A DNA stretch of 64,000 bases, taken from the NCBI GenBank assembly GCA_003666485.1, contig CP032931.1, positions 744,001 to 808,000 of the forward strand, read 5' to 3'. The translations under genes were made by a program, and so were the position numbers. Below are positions 1 to 8,555 of the stretch, piece after piece; positions within the stretch are counted from its first letter, which is position 1; each line of letters begins with the position of its first letter. The notes under the pieces are model-generated. The model had not been told where the DNA came from and made no database searches. It saw nothing but the letters and a program-made list of their open reading frames with translations. Origin of the DNA: Levilactobacillus brevis. GTDB lineage: Bacteria > Bacillota > Bacilli > Lactobacillales > Lactobacillaceae.

Positions 1-81
1 GGCAACAAGCGTTGGCATGCCGTGGCAATCGTGTTGATGCTCCTGTTGACGCTGGTGCTGACCTGGGCGGAATACCAGTAA
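1..81 (+). CDS. C-terminal end of a membrane protein (partial)
   Basis: The window opens inside a reading frame that runs 26 codons to a TAA at 79-81. The visible part is one hydrophobic helix (about residues 9-21, rich in Val, Leu, Thr) preceded by a basic patch (NKRWH) and followed by a short polar tail. This fits the last membrane segment of a transporter or other integral membrane protein. The family cannot be told from this fragment. Confidence 0.5.
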   Translation, partial: GNKRWHAVAIVLMLLLTLVLTWAEYQ

Positions 82-225
82 CTGGCGTCTTCGAGACGTG
101 GTTTTCGGCTCGAAGCGAGGTTGAAAGTTCATGAATACGCTCCAGTCCCCAGCTGACAAGGCTTATCGTCATAAAATTAGTCATCAACGACCACCTGCGT
201 CAGCCGGCAGGTCCTAACCTCATTT

Positions 226-339
226 TTAATTTTCTTCGTCATTGCGATGGGCTTGATAGCTGGCCACTGCCGCGTAACCCAACGCGAGCAGGAGCAAAGT
301 CCCCAAGCCGTAGAACAAAATATTCCCCAGTGCGACCAT
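226..339 (-). CDS. 37-residue single-span membrane protein
   Basis: A short ORF of 37 codons starts with ATG at 339 behind a strong AGGGAGGAAC ribosome binding site. The product has one hydrophobic segment (about residues 3-25, leucine and glycine rich) and a charged C-terminal tail ending HRNDEEN. No family is recognised. It lies between the partial gene at the window start and the methyltransferase gene. The strong Shine-Dalgarno and clean TM-plus-tail layout are the reasons to believe it; there is no homology evidence. Confidence 0.5.
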   Translation of the reverse strand: MVALGNILFYGLGTLLLLALGYAAVASYQAHRNDEEN

Positions 340-439
340 CAGTCGTTCCTCCCTGTATGCATGTTACTTGTCATATCATAGCAAAACTGCCCACAGGGGT
401 AAATAGATAGCTGGCGAATGTAATATTACAGTTACTGCG

Positions 440-1291
440 TTACTTAACCAAATAAACGTGGTCGTGAATCAAATCAATTTGCGTATAGTGACGGTTCAAG
501 TCGCGGGTTGCCTTATTTTCCAGCAAATCGGCGTGGTCCCAGAAATCTGCCGAGCCGGTGGCGCCGTGGGGTTCACCCAGCACCACGAAGTCGACGTCCT
601 TACCGGATTGGCGAATCGCCTGGAGTAATTCCCAGTCCAGTGGCAAGCCGTCTGGTGACCAAGACATGACCACGACGCCCACCTGGTCTTGGTACTTGGC
701 CCAAGCGTCCAGCGCGGCGAGGGGTTCGATGGTGGTCAGGGGATGTCGGCCAGTTTCATTTTCCACAGTCCACGCCTGACTGTCCGTGGCGAAGACCGTC
801 TTGTGCTTGTCCCGCAAGCCCTTGGAAATGTAGCCGTTGCCCGCCATCACTTCCAGTACGGCGCGGTCATCCACGAAGGTGGCCAGGTCGCTGATAAATG
901 GCGCTGGTGTGTAAGCCCACATGCCGTAGTGGTTCTCCAGATAATCCCGGAAGGAGCGCAGGTCGTGGTCCAACTGGGGCAACGCATCAGTTAGCTCATT
1001 CCACAACCGGTCGCCAGTAGCGTCCCCGGCTGGATAACGTTCGTTGAGCTTGCGGTAGACCTGATCTTGACTGTCGTCCGGCAGCTGGAGCAAGGGCAAT
1101 TGTTGCGGTAGGTCGCCCGCGGCTAGCATCCGGTCGGCTAACAGAACGTTACTGATTAAAATTTTAATTGACGGGTAGTCATTGAATTGGTGATAATAGG
1201 CCGTCATACGCTCAATGTAGGTCGTTTTACGTTGACTCAACGGGGCGTGGCGGACTTTTTTCTTGAGTTTTTGCAATTTTTTCGGATTCAC
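440..1291 (-). CDS. SAM-dependent methyltransferase-like protein
   Basis: The 283-residue product has a Rossmann-type motif I (VLEVMAGNGYIS, about residues 145-156) and a later VVVMSWSPDG stretch in the place of motif IV, the layout of class I S-adenosylmethionine methyltransferases. The N-terminal 40 residues are strongly basic, which could help bind a nucleic acid or other anion, but the substrate is not predictable. Translation starts at GTG 1291, eight bases after AAAGGA. It reads away from the XRE regulator gene upstream, with a terminator between them, so it is probably its own unit. Cytoplasmic; no signal or membrane segment. Confidence 0.7.
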   Translation of the reverse strand: MNPKKLQKLKKKVRHAPLSQRKTTYIERMTAYYHQFNDYPSIKILISNVLLADRMLAAGDLPQQLPLLQLPDDSQDQVYRKLNERYPAGDATGDRLWNELTDALPQLDHDLRSFRDYLENHYGMWAYTPAPFISDLATFVDDRAVLEVMAGNGYISKGLRDKHKTVFATDSQAWTVENETGRHPLTTIEPLAALDAWAKYQDQVGVVVMSWSPDGLPLDWELLQAIRQSGKDVDFVVLGEPHGATGSADFWDHADLLENKATRDLNRHYTQIDLIHDHVYLVK

Positions 1292-1394
1292 GGTAAAGGT
1301 CCTTTCTGAGGAGAATGCTAAGAAAAGCTTAAATCAACCGAAAAGGGGTCACCAATTCCGGTTGGATTTCGTTAGTAAGGGTAAGGGGCCACAA

Positions 1395-1433
1395 GAAAAG
1401 CCGGCTGATTAGCAGGTTCGCTGACCAGCCGAC
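1395..1433 (-). terminator. Rho-independent terminator after the XRE gene
   Basis: On the minus strand a 14-bp GC-rich stem containing G-T pairs (arms 1420-1433 and 1400-1413, six-base loop) is followed by TTTTCTTG. It sits seven bases past the stop of the XRE gene and before the methyltransferase gene. Confidence 0.7.
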
Positions 1434-1439
1434 CCCTGA

Positions 1440-1868
1440 TTAATGGTCGTCTAAATGTAGATCCAGTTCCTCTTGTTGGTTCGGTGACGACGTGGTGGTC
1501 CGGTTTTCGCGACCATGCAAGTAGCCATCGATCAACTGGTAAATTTCGTAACGGTCTTGGCCGCTCAACAGTTCCCGGTTGAAGCTCAGTTGCTTGCCAG
1601 ACAGGAAGAGGCGACCCAAGTCGTATTCGTCGCGCTCAGTCTTCCCCGTGAGGTAGTCCATGGTGACGTCAAAGTATTCAGCGAGCTTACGCACTTCCAT
1701 GAAGGAGGGCGTCCGAATCCCACGTTCCCAGTTGCCGAGTTGCGAGGCGGTATTCTTACGCGTATGCGGTTCAGTTGGTTGCGCGTTCAACGCCGTAGCC
1801 AGCTCACCTAAAGTAATGTGTTGGCCCCGACGCAAGGCCCGAAGTCGTTCTGGAAACATTGCACTCAC
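1440..1868 (-). CDS. XRE-family transcriptional regulator
   Basis: The N-terminal half is a helix-turn-helix of the XRE/Cro type (MFPERLRALRRGQ... through DVTMDYLTGKT, residues about 4-75), including the QLGNWERGIRTPS recognition-helix region and the typical ...YLTGKT end. The C-terminal 65 residues are polar with no clear effector domain. The likely start is GTG 1868, seven bases after AGGAAAG; ATG 1859 is the alternative. A longer frame to 1895 is unlikely because the -10 box (1897-1902) abuts it. An ACCAC-N5-GTGGT palindrome overlaps the promoter, suggesting autoregulation. The target genes are unknown. Confidence 0.8.
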   Translation of the reverse strand: MSAMFPERLRALRRGQHITLGELATALNAQPTEPHTRKNTASQLGNWERGIRTPSFMEVRKLAEYFDVTMDYLTGKTERDEYDLGRLFLSGKQLSFNRELLSGQDRYEIYQLIDGYLHGRENRTTTSSPNQQEELDLHLDDH

Positions 1869-1896
1869 CCGTTTCTTTCCTAGTTTTAATACCACT

Positions 1897-1916
1897 ATTA
1901 TACCACTCTCTGTGGT
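1897..1916 (-). promoter_or_regulatory. Promoter -10 and candidate operator of the XRE gene
   Basis: A consensus TATAAT (minus strand, 1897-1902) lies just upstream of the XRE start codons. Directly beside it, at 1902-1916, is a perfect 5-bp inverted repeat ACCAC-AGAGA-GTGGT (minus-strand reading), placed where a repressor would block RNA polymerase. Nearly the same 15-mer occurs at 15308-15322 and 14857-14871. That it is the XRE protein's own operator is inference. Confidence 0.5.
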
Positions 1917-1995
1917 TTTTAAGGGAAAGTTTACGTGTCAGGGAACTGGTTGTCGGTCTGTGGCGCCCTTGGTGGCGGGGGATGCTGCCAGAAAG

Positions 1996-3804
1996 TTACT
2001 TCACCAAAGGATCAGTGAGGCGCATGAATTCGGCAACGTCGCGCTTGATCAGCTTGACGCCGGCCAGCCAAAAGTCGGGTTGGGTCAGATCGACGCCCAG
2101 GTGCTTTTGTGCCAGTTCTTCGGTCGTCATGTTGGCGGTGTCGCGCAAGAGGGCGATGTAGCTGTCCTCGAAGTCGCCAGCTTGTTGGGCCTTGGCGTAG
2201 ATGCCGAGGCTAAACAGGTAGCCGAAGACGTACGGGAAGTTGTAAAAGGCCGGTTCGTCGATGTAGAAATGTAATTTGCTAGCCCACAAATGCGGGGAGT
2301 ACGTCGACAGGTCGTGGCCAAAGGCTTCCTTTTGGGCGTTGAGCATCAATTCGTTCAGTTCGGCCGGCGTGACTAGTTTCTTTTGGCGCAGTTGGTAGAA
2401 CCGCGTTTCAAATAAGTACCGGGCACGGATGTTGAGGAACATGGCCAACGGGTTGTCCATCTTCGCGTTCAGCAGGGAGATCTTTTCCGCGTCGGTTTTG
2501 GCCGCCTTGACGTTGGCATCGGCGACAATCAGTTCGCCAAAGGTCGAGGCCGTTTCCGCCACGTTCATGGCGTAATCTTGCCGCAATTGGGGCAGGTCAC
2601 TGATGACACTGGAATGAAAGGCGTGGCCGAGTTCGTGCGCCAGTGTGGAAACGTCGTTGGGTGAGCCGGTAAAGGTCATGAAGATCCGGGACTCGTTGGT
2701 CTCCGGTGCGCTTTCCATCCAGCCGCCGGGTGCCTTGCCGGCTCGGTCTTCGGCTTCGATCCAGCGGTGTTCAAAGGCGTGCTTGGCCAGCGCCGCCATT
2801 TTCGGTGAGAATTCGCCGTAGTGTTTGATAATGAAGGCCGCGGCCTCATCGTAGGTGAACTGGTGCTCCGCGCTACCTGGTAGGGTCAGTGGAGCTTCCA
2901 CGTCCTGCCAACCGGCGTGCTTCTTTCCCAGCAACGCCGCCTTGCGGTCGAGGTAGTCCAGCAAGAACTGCTTGTTGTCATCGACGACCTGCCAAATGGT
3001 GTTGAGCGTGGCCGCACTCATGCGGTTGTCCCGTAGCGGTTCGCGCAAAAAGTCAGTGGTGCCATGCGCGGCGTATTCCGTCAACCGGAAGCCGGCCAAG
3101 TGGTTCAACGTATCGGCAAAGAGCTGTTCCTTGTCCGTCCACGCCTGTTCCCAAGCGGGTAAGAGGGCGGCCCGGTATTCGGGGTCAGCGTTGCCCAACA
3201 GATTGTTGTCGGCTTGTCCAGCAGACAGGGTCAGGGGCTGACCAGCCGCGTCGTGGAAAGGCACGTTGACGGTGGCGACCAATGAGTCGTAGTGACTGCT
3301 CCAAGCGGCCTTGCCATCAAGGTTGAGTCGACTGATCAGCGCTTCCGTCTTGTCGTCCAGCAGTTCCTTACCATCGTCGCGCATCTCTTTGAGGTTGAAC
3401 GCAATCGGCTGAAGTGCCGGTGTGGCAAGCATTGCCGTAAAGTTCGCATCGGGTACTTGGACCAAGACCTTCTTCAACTTGCCACTCACGTTTTCAGCCT
3501 GCGTGCTGAGCGTGCGCAGTTCGGCTTCCATCGGGGCCACGTCTGGATTATTGACGTCCGCTGACCCCACGGCTGTGATGAAGATACCCATTTGGCCAAT
3601 GGCGGCATCGATTTTTTGCAGTTGCGTCATTAATTTAACAAACTGTTGGTAGGCCGGCGCGTCACTCGCGGCGTCCCAGCGGTCTAACAGATCCCCCAAC
3701 GACGCGATGGCACTTTGCGTCTGGGTAAGCTTTGTCTTCAGTTGTGCGGAATTGATTCCGCCCGGAAATAGTGAATCAAGATCCCAATTTAAAGCGTAGG
3801 TCAT
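1996..3804 (-). CDS. pepF: M3-family oligoendopeptidase F-type peptidase
   Basis: A 602-residue cytosolic zinc peptidase. The thermolysin-type motif HELGH is at residues 390-394 (context STLAHELGHAFHS), with the third ligand region following in the helix-rich catalytic domain; the N-terminal 200 residues form the long-helix lid domain typical of M3B enzymes. These enzymes trim peptides of about 7-17 residues and serve in peptide nutrition and turnover. Length matches the M3B clade. ATG 3804 follows AGGAGGGGTCGCTG, a strong site. It is transcribed alone; the next gene is divergent. Confidence 0.9.
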   Translation of the reverse strand: MTYALNWDLDSLFPGGINSAQLKTKLTQTQSAIASLGDLLDRWDAASDAPAYQQFVKLMTQLQKIDAAIGQMGIFITAVGSADVNNPDVAPMEAELRTLSTQAENVSGKLKKVLVQVPDANFTAMLATPALQPIAFNLKEMRDDGKELLDDKTEALISRLNLDGKAAWSSHYDSLVATVNVPFHDAAGQPLTLSAGQADNNLLGNADPEYRAALLPAWEQAWTDKEQLFADTLNHLAGFRLTEYAAHGTTDFLREPLRDNRMSAATLNTIWQVVDDNKQFLLDYLDRKAALLGKKHAGWQDVEAPLTLPGSAEHQFTYDEAAAFIIKHYGEFSPKMAALAKHAFEHRWIEAEDRAGKAPGGWMESAPETNESRIFMTFTGSPNDVSTLAHELGHAFHSSVISDLPQLRQDYAMNVAETASTFGELIVADANVKAAKTDAEKISLLNAKMDNPLAMFLNIRARYLFETRFYQLRQKKLVTPAELNELMLNAQKEAFGHDLSTYSPHLWASKLHFYIDEPAFYNFPYVFGYLFSLGIYAKAQQAGDFEDSYIALLRDTANMTTEELAQKHLGVDLTQPDFWLAGVKLIKRDVAEFMRLTDPLVK

Positions 3805-3858
3805 CAGCGACCCCTCCTAAGAATTAAGTTGTGACCATTATAGCAAACATCATAGGCG

Positions 3859-3887
3859 TTGCGCTGACTTGAAGAACTTCGTATACT
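3859..3887 (+). promoter_or_regulatory. Promoter of the alpha/beta hydrolase gene
   Basis: TTGCGC at 3859-3864 and TATACT at 3882-3887 are separated by exactly 17 bases, about 40 bp before the hydrolase start codon. This is a sigma-A type promoter with a near-consensus -10. Confidence 0.6.
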
Positions 3888-3929
3888 TACCAGTAAGAGA
3901 GAATTGAGAAGTTTAGGAGGAAATGAACC

Positions 3930-4874
3930 GTGAGTAAACGACTGAAACGTTGGCTGATTGCCGGCGGAATTTTGGTGATTCTAATTGTGGGTGGACTGAT
4001 CGGCGCGAGCTTTTATTTTTATAACATGACAGTGGCGAGTGGCAAGAAGGATTTCGTGGCGCCTGCTAAACCGTTGAAGAAGTCAAATCCGTTGTACGCG
4101 CAGAAGAAGTGGTACCAAAACGTGCACAAGTACCGGTGGACGGAAAAGGCCGCGGGAACGAATTTGAAATTAGTGGCCGACTACATTCCGGCCGCCAAAA
4201 CGACCAAGAAGACGGTGGTCCTGGTCCACGGTTTCGGGTCCAACAAGGAAGCTATGGGTGGCTACGCCGGTATGTTCCACGACTTGGGGTACAACACGCT
4301 GATTCCGGATACCCGGGGTCAGGGGCAGAGTCAAGGCAAGGTCATCAGTTACGGCTACTATGAGAGCCGGGATTATCTGAAATGGGTCAACCAGGTCATC
4401 GCCAAGCAGGGCCCGCAGTCGCAGGTCGTCTTGTTCGGCGTGTCCATGGGGGGCGCCACGACCATGATGACCAGCGGGTTAAAGACACCGCGGCAACTCA
4501 AGGCCTACATCGAGGACTGTGGCTATACCAACGCTGACGCGGAAATCACGTACCAGGCCAAGCAAATGTACAACTTGCCACGCTGGCCGTTGGTCCCACT
4601 GACCAGTCTGGTCACGAAGATGCGAGCGGGCTTCTATTTCAAGGACGCCAACAGTGTCGCCGCGGTCAAACGCACTCATAAACCGATGCTGTTTATTCAC
4701 GGCGGTGCGGATACATTCGTGCCTACGCGGATGGTGTACCAGGTCTACCGTGCCGATGCCGGGCCCAAGCAACTGCTCATCGTTCCAGGCGCCGCACACG
4801 CCGCAGCCCTGTCGCATTCGCCTAAGCTGTACACGCAAAAGGTCCGCAAGTTTTTGGCGCAATACATTCATTAG
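3930..4874 (+). CDS. Membrane-anchored alpha/beta hydrolase
   Basis: A 314-residue serine hydrolase. Residues 8-31 form an N-terminal membrane anchor (uncleaved, no SPase motif visible), putting the catalytic domain outside the membrane. The oxyanion loop VLVHGFGSN (97-105), nucleophile elbow GVSMGG (Ser172), acid HGGAD (Asp261) and GAAH (His290) make a complete triad. This layout matches the YqkD/FrsA-like extracellular hydrolases of lactobacilli; the ester or peptide substrate is unknown. The start is GTG 3930 behind GGAGGAAATGAACC. It is monocistronic and followed by a long repeat-filled gap. Confidence 0.85.
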   Translation: MSKRLKRWLIAGGILVILIVGGLIGASFYFYNMTVASGKKDFVAPAKPLKKSNPLYAQKKWYQNVHKYRWTEKAAGTNLKLVADYIPAAKTTKKTVVLVHGFGSNKEAMGGYAGMFHDLGYNTLIPDTRGQGQSQGKVISYGYYESRDYLKWVNQVIAKQGPQSQVVLFGVSMGGATTMMTSGLKTPRQLKAYIEDCGYTNADAEITYQAKQMYNLPRWPLVPLTSLVTKMRAGFYFKDANSVAAVKRTHKPMLFIHGGADTFVPTRMVYQVYRADAGPKQLLIVPGAAHAAALSHSPKLYTQKVRKFLAQYIH

Positions 4875-4905
4875 ATGCAATAGATTCTAGGCAGCGTAGT
4901 GTGTG

Positions 4906-5150
4906 CTGGCCGCCTTACCGTCCGCCAAACATGGGTCGGAACGCTAGTCGAAGCCAGTTGCTTGCGGCTGTCAGGGGTTCCGCCTGCTATGGGGGACACC
5001 TCCAGCCAAAGAGCGGGCTTCCGGTTCGCTTGAAAGCCTGGCAAAAAACGCCAGTCTCTCAAGTCGCCCCACGGTGTAGGCTGAGAAAAAAACTCAGCCT
5101 ACACCGTCGACACAGCTGGCTCCACCCCTGACCTCCTCCGGCAAGATTGG
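4906..5150 (-). repeat. Dispersed intergenic repeat, long form, copy 1
   Basis: About 245 bp of non-coding sequence closely matching, in inverse orientation, the stretch at about 20780-21030. Shared blocks on the minus strand include GGAGGAGG(T/C)CAGGGGTGG, CAGCTGTGTCGACGGTGT, a GGCTGAG...CTCAGCC hairpin, a GGCG...GCCAGGCTTTCAAGCGAAC block, and the outer end GTAAGGCGGCCAG. The small ORFs here have no ribosome binding sites and are not conserved between copies, so the element is taken as non-coding. Confidence 0.75.
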
Positions 5151-5819
5151 TTTTGCCCAAGCGTTGTGATTGGCGCGGCTTGCGGATGTAGGTGGTGAGA
5201 ACGTGGCCAAGTGGGCAATGGTCGTCCAGTGGCGTGGCAAGTAGGCAGCATCGTCAAATTGTGGCAGTATCCGGATTGACGTAAGGTCGCTGATAAGCAT
5301 CAGTCTCGGCTATGAAGGTATGCTTTCACAACGCTTAGTGGGAGTTAGACTATTGTGGTTGCGGCCACGGTGATGGGCCGTGGTCAACAATCAAACTTGT
5401 GTCGCCATGATGGTGACGTGATCCACGATTTCGGTCTTGTTTGGCATTTGGTTATGGGGCCGTTCTGTATTGTCGTTGACCAATTGAGTGTGGCGATATT
5501 GACCTGAATCTAGGGTTGTTGACGGAGACAATTGCGCCGGAGGAGGCCAGGGGTGGAAGCGAACTGGAAGTCGCAGGCAAGGTAGTGGGTCATTTGTAAG
5601 GTTGTGTCAAGCCTGCATGCAGGTGTCGAGATGTGGGCTGACAGTGGCTAAGGTTGGTTGTCTGCAATGAGTGGGTAATTTGCCAAGTGCTGACCATTCC
5701 AATCGTCGCTAGCTTGATTGTGACGGGTTCTTGGCTAAACATCTTGTCGCCGATACCGACCACCGTAGCCGAGAGTGAAGCGAAATCCAGGTTCAGCCGG
5801 GGAATTTGCTAGTGACCTT
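5151..5819. other. Gene-free stretch with diverged repeat blocks
   Basis: No credible gene is seen. The segment around 5341-5560 resembles 20667-20795 (a GTGGTTG / GTGGTCAACNA / TGGTGACG / GGCATTTG series ending GGAGGAGGCCAGGGGTGG), so it is a second, degraded copy of the same repeat family. The rest shows no coding bias, tRNA or terminator that I could support. Confidence 0.5.
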
Positions 5820-5944
5820 TACTAGCAAATTGGTGACTTTGAGACGTGATTTTCGGCTCAAAGCAAGGGCCGAGACCGGGTTTTGGCTCGGGCCGTCCTC
5901 CCCCAGCGTTCCAACCTGGATTTCGCGCAACGGCAGGCGGCCAG
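5820..5944 (+). repeat. Dispersed intergenic repeat, short form, copy 2
   Basis: Contains the short-form blocks TTTGAGACGTGATTTTCGGC, CAAAGC, CGAGACCG, TTTGGCTCGGGCCG, GCGTTCCAAC and the outer end CGGCAGGCGGCCAG. The same ordered blocks recur at 11110-11224, 11245-11358 and 25860-25977. It ends about 65 bp before the DUF1275 gene, so any promoter for that gene lies within or just after the repeat. Confidence 0.7.
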
Positions 5945-6011
5945 TACAAGCACAGTTTCCAGAAAGACTAACGTTTAGTAAAGGAGCACAGTAAACAGAG
6001 GAGATGATTGG

Positions 6012-6704
6012 ATGGGACCGACAGTTTCGCGGCAATTTCGGCCCGTCACTGATACCGTCCTGACCCTGGGCGCCACACTGGTCATGGGGATGATCGATGC
6101 GGATACATTTCTGAACCACGGCGCAGTCTTCGTGAGCGCGCAAACGGGGAATATGGTGGTCTTCGTGGTGAAGCTAGCCGAGCATGGCTGGGGCGCCGCG
6201 TGGGTCAACGTGCCCGTTTGGATCGGGTACTTTCTGGGGTGTTTTTTGGCGCAAGGATTGAGTGAACACCTAGGTCAGGGCAATAAGCGCCGGCAAATGC
6301 GGTGGTTGATGTTGCTCGACGTGGGGGCGTACACGGTGTTGGCCAGCCTGCAAACGGCGATTCCGACCCTGTGGCTGATCTTTGGCCTGGGCATCGTGGC
6401 CGGCTATGAGCTGACGGTCTTTCGCCAGGTCGGGGGTATCGGCATCAACAACGGCATCATGACCGGGAACACCAAGAACCTGGCGACAGCGACCTACCGT
6501 GCCTGGTTTGACGGCGACCGTGTGGCCCGCAGCAAGCAACGGCGCATCGCTATCGTCTTGGCCACGTTTATTTTAGGCTGTGGCGTGGGGGCCCGGTTGG
6601 CGACGTTGACGCCGCTGGGTGTGCTGTGGATTGCGACGGCGCTCAAGTTGATTTTATTGGCCTGGTTGTTTGTGCCAGCGGCAATGGAAAATCCGGACAG
6701 ATGA
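6012..6704 (+). CDS. DUF1275 (YoaK-type) membrane protein
   Basis: A 230-residue integral membrane protein with about six hydrophobic segments. The N-terminal block TDTVLTLGATLVMGMIDADTF followed by FVSAQTGNMV, and the later GMTGNTKNL-like motif (NNGIMTGNTKNL, about residues 154-165), are signatures of DUF1275/YoaK. The transport role of the family is unproven. ATG 6012 follows GAGGAGATGATTGG. It stands alone, entering directly from a repeat element upstream and ending shortly before the ribonuclease Y promoter. Confidence 0.8.
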   Translation: MGPTVSRQFRPVTDTVLTLGATLVMGMIDADTFLNHGAVFVSAQTGNMVVFVVKLAEHGWGAAWVNVPVWIGYFLGCFLAQGLSEHLGQGNKRRQMRWLMLLDVGAYTVLASLQTAIPTLWLIFGLGIVAGYELTVFRQVGGIGINNGIMTGNTKNLATATYRAWFDGDRVARSKQRRIAIVLATFILGCGVGARLATLTPLGVLWIATALKLILLAWLFVPAAMENPDR

Positions 6705-6708
6705 TTGG

Positions 6709-6737
6709 TTGGGTTGTGGCCACAAGTAGCGTATAAT
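6709..6737 (+). promoter_or_regulatory. Promoter of the ribonuclease Y gene
   Basis: TTGGGT (6709-6714), 17-base spacer, and a perfect TATAAT (6732-6737) precede the rny-like gene by about 70 bp. The -35 overlaps the end region of the preceding DUF1275 gene, so both genes have separate starts. Confidence 0.65.
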
Positions 6738-6804
6738 TAACGAGATAAGTGACCAATCCACCCGGCGAGTCGTCGGGACTGAAAAACTAAGGAGCACGAT
6801 CAAT

Positions 6805-8415
6805 TTGCTAAATACAGGACTCATCATCGGTCTACTACTGATTGGGTTGCTGGTCGGCTATCTGGTGCGCCGTCACAAGCATCGTCAGGAGCTCCTGGCG
6901 GTCCAAGAACAGGCTCGGGGGATCATTGCCCAGGCCAAGACGAAAACGCAGCAGCGCGTGGCTAAATTAAACGCTGAAGCCCAGCGTGACACATTAGCCT
7001 ATCAGCAGTCAGTTAAAGATGAATTGACCGAACAAAAAAATGACATTGCTGTCAGAGAACAACGGCGGCAACAACGCGAACAGTTACTGGGCCAAATGAG
7101 TGTCCGGTTGGACGACCAAACGGCGATGCTAGACGAACGCAGTCAGAGTAACCGCGACCAGCGCCAGGCTATTCATGGCTTGAGAGACGACGCCGCGGAT
7201 TTGCGGACGACGCGTGACGAGACGTTGGCCGATCGCGCCGGCATGGATGATGCGGCGGCCAAGGACCACGTGTTGCAAAACACGGAATTAGCGTTGAAAC
7301 GTGACCGTGACATTGAGATCAAGGCCCTCAACGATAACGCCGTGGCCAACGCTGAAAAATGGGCCAAGGACGTGGTGTTATCCGCCACGGAGAGCGGTCC
7401 GCAAGACTTACCCAAGGAACACATGGAACATACCGTGACCGTACCTAACGGCGAGATTCGTAGTAAGATCATCGGCCGCGATGGCCAGCACATCCGCTTG
7501 TTGGAAACGTTGACTGGGACCGACCTCATTTTCGTACCGGATGACAACACCACGTTGTTTATCAGTACGCACGATCCGATTCGTCGAGAAGTCGCCCGGT
7601 TGGCATTGACCAATTTGGTTGCCAGTCGGCGCATTTCGGCGAACCAGATCGAAACGCAGGTGGAAAATGCCCAACGTGACGTCAACCACAGCCTCTGGGA
7701 GACCGGTGAACAGACCGTCAGCCTGCTGCACGTGGGCTGGATGCATCCCGACTTGATGAAGCTGATTGGCCGACTCAAGTACCGGACCAGCTATGGGCAA
7801 AACGTCTTGCTGCACTCGATCGAAGTGGCTCAACTGACCGGAGCCATGGCAGCGCGCTTGGGGTACAACACCCGGTTAGCACGACGCGCCGGACTCTTGC
7901 ATGATATCGGGAAAGCCATCGACCATGAAGTCGAAGGCACCCACGTGGAAATCGGGACGGAATTTGCCCAGAAATACGGCGAAGACGACGTGGTCATCAA
8001 CGCCATTGCGGCGCACCACGGGGATGTCGAGAAGACGTCGCCGCTGGCTGATCTGGTGGCGGCAGCCGATGCCGTTTCCGGTGCGCGGCCGGGTGCGCGG
8101 AGTGAATCCGTAGAAGACTACATCAACCGGTTGCGGGCCTTGGAAAAGATTGCCAACGATCAGGAGGGTGTGGCCGAAAGCTATGCCATCCAAGCCGGCC
8201 GGGAACTGCGAATCATCGTCAAGCCTAAAGAGCTGGATGATAAGGCCGCAGCTAACCTGACGCAAGAGGTGGCCCAACAGATCGAAGCCACGTTGACGTA
8301 TCCTGGTAAGATCAAGGTCACCACGATTCGCAAGTCGACCGCCGTGGAATACGTCGGCGACGAAAAGAAAAAAGCCAAAAAGAAGAAAAAGAAAAAGGCG
8401 GCTAGTGCGAGCTAG
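6805..8415 (+). CDS. rny: Ribonuclease Y-type endoribonuclease
   Basis: A 536-residue protein with the full RNase Y plan: N-terminal membrane anchor (residues 5-22), long charged coiled coil (23-190), KH domain with IIGRDGQHIR (222-231), and HD domain with LLHDIGK (His366-Asp367) and AAHHGD. It cleaves single-stranded mRNA at the membrane in the degradosome-like complex. The start is TTG 6805 after AAGGAGCACGATCAA. Two oddities: the gene is not next to recA/cinA as is usual in lactobacilli, and it ends in a lysine-only tail (about residues 521-531). It may therefore be a second, paralogous copy; that is inference. Confidence 0.85.
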   Translation: MLNTGLIIGLLLIGLLVGYLVRRHKHRQELLAVQEQARGIIAQAKTKTQQRVAKLNAEAQRDTLAYQQSVKDELTEQKNDIAVREQRRQQREQLLGQMSVRLDDQTAMLDERSQSNRDQRQAIHGLRDDAADLRTTRDETLADRAGMDDAAAKDHVLQNTELALKRDRDIEIKALNDNAVANAEKWAKDVVLSATESGPQDLPKEHMEHTVTVPNGEIRSKIIGRDGQHIRLLETLTGTDLIFVPDDNTTLFISTHDPIRREVARLALTNLVASRRISANQIETQVENAQRDVNHSLWETGEQTVSLLHVGWMHPDLMKLIGRLKYRTSYGQNVLLHSIEVAQLTGAMAARLGYNTRLARRAGLLHDIGKAIDHEVEGTHVEIGTEFAQKYGEDDVVINAIAAHHGDVEKTSPLADLVAAADAVSGARPGARSESVEDYINRLRALEKIANDQEGVAESYAIQAGRELRIIVKPKELDDKAAANLTQEVAQQIEATLTYPGKIKVTTIRKSTAVEYVGDEKKKAKKKKKKKAASAS

Positions 8416-8428
8416 GCTGCCTAAAACG

Positions 8429-8476
8429 AAATCCGCTGCGACGATGCCTGATAGACATCGTCGTAGCGGATTTTTT
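8429..8476 (+). terminator. Terminator after rny
   Basis: A long stem (AAATCCGCTGCGACGATG paired, with one mismatch, to 8455-8470) with a nine-base loop is followed by TTTTTT. It lies 14 bases past the rny stop. Confidence 0.9.
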
Positions 8477-8489
8477 GTACAAACTGATT

Positions 8490-8555
8490 GATTGTAACAT
8501 CAATATTCTGATTGTAACATCACGATGTTACAATCGAAGAATAGCTGTTACAATC
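8490..8555. promoter_or_regulatory. Nested palindrome with four GATTGTAACA half-sites
   Basis: GATTGTAACATC occurs at 8490-8501 and 8510-8521, then in inverse orientation as GATGTTACAATC at 8524-8535 and CTGTTACAATC at 8545-8555. The inner pair is a perfect 12-bp inverted repeat with a 2-bp centre; the outer pair is symmetric about the same centre. Spacings of 20-21 bp put all half-sites on one helix face. It looks like a cooperative operator. There is no clear gene under its control: the ORF starting in it runs into the next terminator. Confidence 0.65.

Noticed and set aside
4901-5131. 76-codon ORF downstream of the hydrolase gene
   Set aside because: Lies in a repeat copy, no ribosome binding site, no family resemblance.
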